A stretch of DNA of 9,003 bases, taken from positions 1 to 9,003 of the forward strand of contig CAYYNP010000368.1 of assembly GCA_964472545.1 (NCBI GenBank). The letters are read 5' to 3'. Positions within the stretch are counted from its first letter, which is position 1. The number at the start of each line of letters is the position of its first letter. The notes under the pieces were generated by a model. The model was not told the origin of the DNA, did no database searches, and saw only the letters and a program-made list of their open reading frames with translations. A program made the position numbers and the translations under genes. Below, in pieces: positions 1-5,388 of this stretch. This DNA is from CAYYNP01 sp964472545 (GTDB lineage: Bacteria; Planctomycetota; Planctomycetia; Pirellulales; Thermoguttaceae).

Positions 1-1443
1 GATCCAACCCCGGGGCCGGACGACACGTCCTTCCTCTTGCCGGACTCGGAATTGATGTTCGTGACGACGCAGGACACAGACCCGATGGTGCCGGAAGGCG
101 AGTCCCCGATGCCGGCCGAACCGGACGCGGCGCCGGCGGCAGATCCTGACGGCACGCCGGCGGCAGATCCTGACGGCACGCCGGCAGCAGATCCTGACGG
201 CACGCCGGACGTGCTGCCGCCGACACTGCCGGACCCGACGCCCGGCGCGGAACCGCCCGTCGTGCCTCTGGGCCCCACACTTCCGCCTCCGGCGGTGGAT
301 CCCGGCAGCGAGATGACCTTGTTGCCGCCGACGATTGCCGATCCCTCATCGACTACGGAGCCGCCGATCCTCCCGCCGCTGCTGACCCCTGAGGAACGCG
401 AGGCGCAGAGCCTGCAGTTTCTCGCCGACTACATGGTGCGCCCGGCTTTGCGCAGGCAGATCGCCCAGCGTAAGCTGTTTGGGGAGTTGGAGGTCGTGAT
501 CGAACAGCAGCGGGCGGAGTACGAGAGCGACGATTCGATCCTGAGCCCCGGCGCGATGGCCGATCCTCCGGAGTTGGCGGCGCTGACCGCTCAGGAAGGC
601 ATGAGCGTCGACCAGACGCCGTTGATGTCGCAATTCGACGCCGACGACGAAGAGGTGGGCAAATCGTACGTGGGCGGCTCCGGCGGACGTCAGAGCAGTT
701 TTGTCCAACTGGTGTTCGGGAACAAACTGGGACCGTTTCAGACCCAGGTGACCGAGGACGCCGAGGGAAATCGATACCTGTTGTGGGTCGTTCAGGCGAC
801 GGTTGCTCGCCCGGAGAAACCCACCGGCAACGAAGATCAGTCGCTGTGGGAAGGCGTGATGGCATACGAAGACGAAGGCGTTGAGGACGAGGTTCGCCGG
901 GTGTGGAAGCAGGTCCAGGCCCGAGAATTGGCCCGCGCGGAAGCCCAGCGGCTGGGCGACGAAGCCCGCGAGGCCGGCAAGTCGCTGATCGCCACCTTCA
1001 GCGATCGTCCCGACATCAAGGTCGAAACGCCCACGCGCTTCAGTTGGCTGACTTCTAGCGGCCAGGGGCAGGCCGCCCGGGTAACGTACAGCGAAGTGCC
1101 GGGCGTGGAGTGGGCGGGCGGAGAGTTCATGCGGACGGTCTTCGGCTTGGACGCTTCCGGCATCGGCGTGGCGATGAACCAGCCGCAGACGTTTGCCTAC
1201 GCGATCCAGGTCGAGAGTTTCCAATGGCTGGGCACGCAGACCGACGCGGACGGCAACCGCATGGCCGTGACGCCCCAGGTGGCCTGGACCCAGTTTGTCG
1301 CCCTGCCCATGGCGGAACGCAACCGGAAGGTAGCCCAGGCCGCGTCTAGCGACTTGCAGGGCGTGGCCACCGCCTGGCTGGAGGGAATCAAGACGGACGC
1401 CGGGCTAAAGTGGCTCACTCAGCCGCGGCGGTCGTCGAGGTAG
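1..1443 (+). CDS. SurA/PpiD-like periplasmic folding-type protein, 3' part (5' end outside window)
   Basis: The reading frame is open from base 1 to the TAG at 1441-1443, so this is the last 480 residues of a longer protein. An internal TTG at 37 is not a credible start. The visible part opens with a low-complexity Pro/Asp/Ala-rich linker (about residues 1-125) that contains three copies of an 8-residue PAADPDGT-type unit. A charged helical segment follows, with LADYMVRPALRRQIAQRKLF at about 140-160. Further on is a VRRVWKQVQ...LARAEAQRLGDEA helix (about 295-320). Near the C-terminus the pattern FMRTVFGL...GVAMNQPQTFAYAIQVESF (about 375-410) resembles the end of SurA/PpiD-like proteins common in planctomycetes. 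Inference: an envelope protein with a parvulin/SurA-like fold that assists secreted proteins. A missing N-terminal membrane anchor or signal peptide would be expected upstream. The DUF3604 gene begins 83 bases downstream on the same strand. The CDS is certain; the function is tentative because the parvulin active-site residues cannot be placed confidently. Confidence 0.8.
   Translation, partial: DPTPGPDDTSFLLPDSELMFVTTQDTDPMVPEGESPMPAEPDAAPAADPDGTPAADPDGTPAADPDGTPDVLPPTLPDPTPGAEPPVVPLGPTLPPPAVDPGSEMTLLPPTIADPSSTTEPPILPPLLTPEEREAQSLQFLADYMVRPALRRQIAQRKLFGELEVVIEQQRAEYESDDSILSPGAMADPPELAALTAQEGMSVDQTPLMSQFDADDEEVGKSYVGGSGGRQSSFVQLVFGNKLGPFQTQVTEDAEGNRYLLWVVQATVARPEKPTGNEDQSLWEGVMAYEDEGVEDEVRRVWKQVQARELARAEAQRLGDEAREAGKSLIATFSDRPDIKVETPTRFSWLTSSGQGQAARVTYSEVPGVEWAGGEFMRTVFGLDASGIGVAMNQPQTFAYAIQVESFQWLGTQTDADGNRMAVTPQVAWTQFVALPMAERNRKVAQAASSDLQGVATAWLEGIKTDAGLKWLTQPRRSSR
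132..203 (+). repeat. Three tandem 24-bp repeats inside the SurA-like gene
   Basis: Three head-to-tail 24-bp units occupy 132-155, 156-179 and 180-203. The first two are identical and the third differs by one base (GGCGGC to GGCAGC). The unit length is a multiple of three, so each copy adds one 8-residue unit (P-A-A-D-P-D-G-T) to the proline-rich linker without shifting the frame. Near-identity of the copies points to recent duplication by slippage or unequal recombination, and the copy number probably varies between strains. Confidence 0.9.
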
Positions 1444-1526
1444 CCGCCTCGACTGCTGCACGACGCGGTCGGATGCGTCGCGGGACTTGCCGAAATTCGC
1501 CCACGGCTCGGCGGCCGTACTGCACC

Positions 1527-3608
1527 ATGACCTCACGAAACACCAGCCGGCGAACCTTCCTGAAAACGGCGGGGACCGGTGCCGCAGGGATGTCGATCGC
1601 CGGCGGCGCGAAGATCCAGGGCTCGCCACGCGCTACGCCGCCCCCCGTCGAGCAGATCGCCTGGCGCCCGCGGCAGGACGGCAAGCGTTCGTTCTTCCTC
1701 GATCCGCTCGAGGGCGAGAGGCCGCTGCCCGCCGAGCCGCTCTTCGGGCGTTGCCTGGCTCCGCTAGTACGTGGCGTGGGCGAGTATCGTCTGGCGGCCG
1801 GACGGACGGAGTTGGCGCCGTCGCATCCATTGGTCACGGGTGGATGCTACGATTTCGCCTGGACCTACTTCCCCGAAGAGCAGCCGCTGCCGGTGGGAGC
1901 CGTGGTGGCGTTTAGCATCCCGCGGACGTGGACCCAACCGCAAATCGAGTCGCCGGAGGAGCGCGGTTTCGTTTCGGCCGTTCGCTCCGGCGGGGAGAAG
2001 TGCGACGTCCGGCTGACGCACAACGGGAACATGACGTGGTGGGGCGTCGCTACCGTTGCCGGGCGCCCCGAGCCGGCCGACGGCTGGATTCGCGTCGATC
2101 TGCGTCAGGCGTCGGTGCAGCGATTTCCGCAGGATTGGTTCGGCAATTGGCGCAACTCGATGCGCACGGCAGTTGACCTTGCCGGCGACGGGCAATACGC
2201 GTTCGTGTCGGCGGCCAAGACGCAAAAGCCGGTGATCCGCCCCGCGCCGCCGTCTCGGTTCCACGTGGCAGCACCGGCCGTGGCCCGAGCGGGCGAGACG
2301 ATCGAAGTCCGAGCGTCGGCCGTCGACTACTGCGACAACGCGGCCTGGCCGCCGCCGGTGGGCGAGGCCTTTGCCGCCGCGGTAGACGACCCGTTCACGC
2401 CCATCGCAACGGCCGTACTCACGCCGGAAGACCGCGGCCACGTAACGCTCCAAGTTCCCACACCGGCCGACGCGGACCACTTTTCCGCGATCGTCTCGAA
2501 CCGCAAGGACTCCCTGCGCGGCGAAACGGCAGCCACGGTGCTCGACGCGGGCGGCGATCTGCCGAACGTCTACTTCGGCGACATCCACGCCAAAACGCTC
2601 AACAGCGACGGGCTGAAGACGCCCACGGAGTTCTTCGAGCACGCCCGCGACGTCGCCCTGATCGACTTCGCCGCCGTGGCCGATCACAACGCGGCGGAGG
2701 CCAGTCGGTTGGAAGGCCCGTTTCGGGCGGAAATGCCGGACGAGACGTACGCCCGCATCCAAGAGGCCTGCGAAGCGATGAACGAGCCGGGGCGTTTTGT
2801 TACGCTGCAAGGCTTCGAGCAGAACGTGATCCAAGGCCACCCGGGCCATCGCAACGTTTACTTCCGCGACAAATGCCCCGGGCTGTTTCGCGGCCGCACG
2901 CTCGACGAACTCTACGCGTACCTCGAAGGCCATCGGGCGCTGGTCATTCCGCATCATCACTTGATCTGGGGCGGCCGGCCGCATTTGGACAATACCGAGT
3001 ACGAGCGGATCATCGAGATCTACTCGATGCACTGTAGCAGCGAAGTCCGCGGCACGCCGATCAACGACGCCGCCACCTCGCCGAGCAAGCGCGAGACGGG
3101 CGTTTCGGCCCGGGAGATCCTCGACCGTGGCCATCGCGTGGGCTTCATCGCCGCCAGCGACAACCACAACGGAGCCCCCGGCCTTTCGGCCCGGCCGTCG
3201 CGTTTCACGAACATCCCCTTCTCCGGCGGCCTGGCGGCCGTGTTGGCACCGGAACTAACCCGCGAGGCCGTCTTCGACGCCATGTACCACCGCCGCTGCT
3301 ACGCCACGACCGGCGCCCGGATCTACCTCGACTTCCGCCTCGACGGCCAGCCGATGGGCAGCGAGTTGCGCGCAGCCCGGGGGGATACGCTACCGTTCGA
3401 CGTGGTCGTTTCCGGCACGGAACGGATCGCCCGCATCGAGTTGATCCAAACGCATCGCGAGGGGACCGTCTGGACGTACGACTCGAAGCGGTTCGTCCGT
3501 CTCGGCGGGCGGCTTACGTTTGACAGGAGCTGTTGGACGTATCTCCGCGTCACCCAGACCGATCGGAAGATGGCGTGGTCGAGTCCGATTTGGGTGGACG
3601 TCGCGTGA
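1527..3608 (+). CDS. Tat-exported DUF3604 (PHP-like metal-binding) protein
   Basis: A 693-residue protein. The frame is open further upstream to a GTG at 1410, but that start would overlap the previous gene and put about 39 residues before the export signal. The ATG at 1527 places a classic twin-arginine motif at once (S7-R8-R9-T10-F11-L12-K13, then a small-residue hydrophobic stretch). There is no clear Shine-Dalgarno before it. Residues about 40-345 are probably beta-sandwich modules. From 349 the DUF3604 domain begins: YFGDIHAK (H354, K356), SDG (360-362), VADHN (D386-H387), GFEQN with E431 and HPGH (H438, H441), PHHH (476-478) and ASDNHNG (D545, H547). These match the metal-ligand motifs of PHP-type hydrolases, except that the second His of the usual HxH is Lys356. 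The C-terminus (about 600-693) looks like a beta-sandwich. Established: DUF3604 is PHP-related and its reaction is largely undefined. Inferred: a folded, metal-loaded protein exported by Tat, possibly a phosphoesterase or other hydrolase. Confidence 0.9.
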   Translation: MTSRNTSRRTFLKTAGTGAAGMSIAGGAKIQGSPRATPPPVEQIAWRPRQDGKRSFFLDPLEGERPLPAEPLFGRCLAPLVRGVGEYRLAAGRTELAPSHPLVTGGCYDFAWTYFPEEQPLPVGAVVAFSIPRTWTQPQIESPEERGFVSAVRSGGEKCDVRLTHNGNMTWWGVATVAGRPEPADGWIRVDLRQASVQRFPQDWFGNWRNSMRTAVDLAGDGQYAFVSAAKTQKPVIRPAPPSRFHVAAPAVARAGETIEVRASAVDYCDNAAWPPPVGEAFAAAVDDPFTPIATAVLTPEDRGHVTLQVPTPADADHFSAIVSNRKDSLRGETAATVLDAGGDLPNVYFGDIHAKTLNSDGLKTPTEFFEHARDVALIDFAAVADHNAAEASRLEGPFRAEMPDETYARIQEACEAMNEPGRFVTLQGFEQNVIQGHPGHRNVYFRDKCPGLFRGRTLDELYAYLEGHRALVIPHHHLIWGGRPHLDNTEYERIIEIYSMHCSSEVRGTPINDAATSPSKRETGVSAREILDRGHRVGFIAASDNHNGAPGLSARPSRFTNIPFSGGLAAVLAPELTREAVFDAMYHRRCYATTGARIYLDFRLDGQPMGSELRAARGDTLPFDVVVSGTERIARIELIQTHREGTVWTYDSKRFVRLGGRLTFDRSCWTYLRVTQTDRKMAWSSPIWVDVA

Positions 3609-3631
3609 CGCCTTTCGGCCGGACGTCGCGT
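3596..3631 (+). repeat. 11-bp direct repeat spanning the DUF3604 stop codon
   Basis: The 11-mer GGACGTCGCGT occurs at 3596-3606, running into the stop codon of the DUF3604 gene, and again at 3621-3631. The offset is 25 bases. It may be a small local duplication. The second copy runs into TAGAATGG. I see no function for it. Confidence 0.5.
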
Positions 3632-3661
3632 AGAATGGAGCGACGGGAAGAAAAGAAACGA

Positions 3662-3735
3662 AGACGGGATTACGGGATGAACAGGATAGGCCAACGCCAG
3701 CTTCAGTCTATCCCGTCAATCCTGTCATCCTGTCT
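3662..3735. repeat. Imperfect 28-bp inverted repeat of the AGGAT type between convergent genes
   Basis: Left arm 3662-3689 and right arm 3708-3735 are reverse complements at 22 of 28 positions, with an 18-base loop (3690-3707). Two of the six mismatches would be G-U pairs in RNA. Both arms are built from short GGGAT/AGGAT-like units repeated about every 8-9 bases, a composition seen in dispersed intergenic repeats of many environmental bacteria. It lies where the + strand DUF3604 gene meets the - strand gene ending at 3725, and its right arm overlaps the last codons of that gene. It could end transcription from both sides, but no T-tract follows either arm, so a dispersed, MITE-like or REP-like element is equally likely. 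Confidence 0.75.
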
Positions 3736-3955
3736 GAGACTCGTCCGAGACTTGCCGTGTCCGTTGCGTGTCGTTCGTTTCAGCGGCGGCCCGCCGCTTG
3801 TCTTCCTTGGCGAAGGAGAAAGCCCCGGCGATGCGAAGGCCTATTCCAAGGACAATCAGCGCCAGTCCGCCAACCAGGCAGTGTGGATTTCTCGGTGAGC
3901 TTGCGATAACCGCACAACCCAGCAGAAGGAACCACTCGCCCGATGTAAACGTCAT
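3725..3955 (-). CDS. Small two-helix membrane protein, unknown function
   Basis: A 76-residue protein of no family I recognise. It has two hydrophobic stretches, about residues 8-20 (WFLLLGCAVIA) and 27-48 (LVGGLALIVLGIGLRIAGAF), joined by a short loop with Pro, Arg and Cys. A hydrophilic, charged tail of about 25 residues follows. The ATG at 3955 was chosen because a GGAG (3966-3969 on the + strand as CTCC) sits 10 bases before it. A GTG at 3976 would add seven basic residues (KRRRHG) and is possible but has no comparable ribosome site. The gene lies 37 bases after the LRR stop on the same strand, so read-through from that gene is likely. The opposite-strand frames here look like shadows. 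Existence is moderately supported by the helix pattern and spacing only. Confidence 0.5.
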   Translation of the reverse strand: MTFTSGEWFLLLGCAVIASSPRNPHCLVGGLALIVLGIGLRIAGAFSFAKEDKRRAAAETNDTQRTRQVSDESQTG

Positions 3956-3992
3956 CCCATGCCGTCTCCGTTTCACGAATCGGGTTGCCGTC

Positions 3993-5312
3993 TCAACGAT
4001 CGCTGCGAGAACCGCTGCCTGTGTCTTCCGGCACGATGATCTTACGAACTATCTCAAGAGTGACTGAGCATTTGGGCAGTTGCTGCTCCAAGGCTGCCGC
4101 GCCCTTTTCCGTGACGTCGGTGTCTTCTACGGTCAAATCGCGCAGGCTTGGCATCCCTGCAAGCTTCGTCAAACCGACGTCCGTGACTCCCGTCCGGTCG
4201 AGAAACAACCTCGAAAGGTCGGCCAACGCACTTACGTGATTCAGGCCGATGTTCGACGTGTCGGTGCCTCGTAGACTCAGCATCTCCAAACGCTGCATCC
4301 CTTCTAGATACTTCAGTCCGCCGTCGGATATCCGAGTATCGCAGAGCGCCAGCATCTGGAGGCTCGTGATGCCTTCCAGATGCCGCAAGCCCGCGTCGTC
4401 GACTTCCGTTTCTGAAAGAACGAGGTGTTGCAGGTCGGCCATTCCTTTCAGGTTTTGCAGACCGGCACCCCGAATCGCCGCGGCACCCAGTTCAAGCACC
4501 TGGAGCTTGCGCATCCCTGCCAGATACCGCAATCCACGGTCGGTTACGTTCGTGTATGTGAGATTCAGACTCCGGAGATTCACCAAGGGCTCCAAGTGCT
4601 TCAGTCCGGCATCATCGACCTCGGTCGAATAGAGCTCCAATCGTTCGAGAGCGATCAAACCGCTAAGATGCTGCAGTCCGGCCGAGGTTATCTCCGTGTT
4701 GGACAAATTCAGCCGTTGCAGAGCCGCCAATCCTCTGAGGTGCTGAAGTCCGCTGTCCGTTACACCTGTTCCGTCCAAATCCAGGGACTGAAGCTTGGCC
4801 AATCCTGTAAGATGCTCCGTGCCGCCACTGGTGACTTCAGTCTGAGTAAGGTCCAGCGACCGGAGGTTGGCCAACCCTTTGAGATGCTCGAGTCCGGCAT
4901 CGGTAATCTCCGTTCCCCATAGAACCAAGTGCTGGAGGCTGGGCAAGTTCTTCAGGTGCTCCACTCCCCCGTCGTTGAGTTCACTCCCGCCCAACCTCAA
5001 CGTTTCCAGTTTCGATAGGCGGTGGAGATGTCGAAGGCCATTGCCACTGCCTATCGATGAAGCTAGGTCTAAACGCCGAAGGCTTGTCAATCGGCCTACG
5101 TGGACCAGGTCATCCTCAGTTGGCTGCAAGTACGAGTACGGGAAAGAGACTGCAATTGGTCGGCCACTGCTGTCGCGTTCGATGGTCCCTCTTAGCTTCT
5201 CGATGCGTTTGATCGCCTCTCCGTAGTCATCCGTTGGGTTGGCTGCTGCGGCCGGCATAGCTGCTAGTAGCAGCACGGCAGTCAACAACGTCCGGAGAGC
5301 ATACCTGTTCAT
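3993..5312 (-). CDS. Secreted leucine-rich-repeat protein (14 x 24 residues)
   Basis: A 439-residue protein. The start at 5312 is chosen over an upstream ATG at 5372 because it directly opens a signal peptide (MNRYALRTLLTAVLLLAAMP, then AAAA) and has a GGAG six bases before it. Residues 25-72 form a short N-terminal cap. Residues 73-408 are 14 consecutive LRRs of exactly 24 residues with no insertion, of the form LxxLxxLxLxxTxVTDxGLxHLxG. Repeats 1, 9 and 12 are the most diverged. A 31-residue tail (409-439) closes the solenoid, ending in a charged GSGSRSDR. There is no anchor, sorting signal or catalytic domain. LRR solenoids bind proteins or other ligands on their concave face, so this is probably a secreted or periplasmic binding protein with an unknown partner. 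It lies 76 bases downstream of the GH127 gene on the same strand and may share its transcript. Third codon positions look less G/C-biased than in GH127. Confidence 0.9.
   Translation of the reverse strand: MNRYALRTLLTAVLLLAAMPAAAANPTDDYGEAIKRIEKLRGTIERDSSGRPIAVSFPYSYLQPTEDDLVHVGRLTSLRRLDLASSIGSGNGLRHLHRLSKLETLRLGGSELNDGGVEHLKNLPSLQHLVLWGTEITDAGLEHLKGLANLRSLDLTQTEVTSGGTEHLTGLAKLQSLDLDGTGVTDSGLQHLRGLAALQRLNLSNTEITSAGLQHLSGLIALERLELYSTEVDDAGLKHLEPLVNLRSLNLTYTNVTDRGLRYLAGMRKLQVLELGAAAIRGAGLQNLKGMADLQHLVLSETEVDDAGLRHLEGITSLQMLALCDTRISDGGLKYLEGMQRLEMLSLRGTDTSNIGLNHVSALADLSRLFLDRTGVTDVGLTKLAGMPSLRDLTVEDTDVTEKGAAALEQQLPKCSVTLEIVRKIIVPEDTGSGSRSDR
4089..5096 (-). repeat. 72-bp periodic repeat array encoding the LRRs
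   Basis: The DNA encoding residues 73-408 of the LRR protein is 14 units of 72 bp. Units are diverged at base level but keep recognisable shared words, for example GATGC and CTTCAGTCCGGC-like motifs on the + strand roughly every 72 bases. The array is protein-driven rather than a separate element. Confidence 0.75.
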
Positions 5313-5318
5313 GTTGGA

Positions 5319-5322
5319 CTCC
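5319..5322 (-). promoter_or_regulatory. Ribosome binding site of the LRR gene
   Basis: GGAG on the - strand, six bases before the ATG at 5312. This decides between the signal-peptide start and the longer open frame to 5372, which would place 20 charged residues ahead of the signal peptide. Confidence 0.7.
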
Positions 5323-5388
5323 AGATTGCGGAGACGACGAGGCAGGCCGGTCTTGGCAGAATCACGCTCCAATTCCCTTATTGGCCGC

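Noticed and set aside
346..1224. Open frame of 292 codons on the - strand opposite the SurA-like gene
   Set aside because: Shadow of a G/C-rich third position; no domain or ribosome site, and the + strand protein is coherent.
1764..3167. Open frame of 467 codons on the - strand opposite the DUF3604 gene
   Set aside because: Arg/Val/His-rich shadow translation with no motif. The + strand frame carries the Tat signal and all PHP-type motifs.
3609..3735. Intrinsic terminator call for the DUF3604 gene
   Set aside because: The inverted repeat is long and imperfect and has no U-tract after either arm, so I list it as a repeat only.
3533..3898. 121-codon + strand frame running through the convergent junction
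   Set aside because: It begins inside the DUF3604 gene, reads through the inverted repeat and ends inside the antisense membrane gene. Its sequence comes from those elements.
4089..5096. Regular ~72-bp spacing that could suggest a CRISPR-like array
   Set aside because: The units are diverged, in frame and encode LRRs end to end, with no unique spacers between identical repeats.
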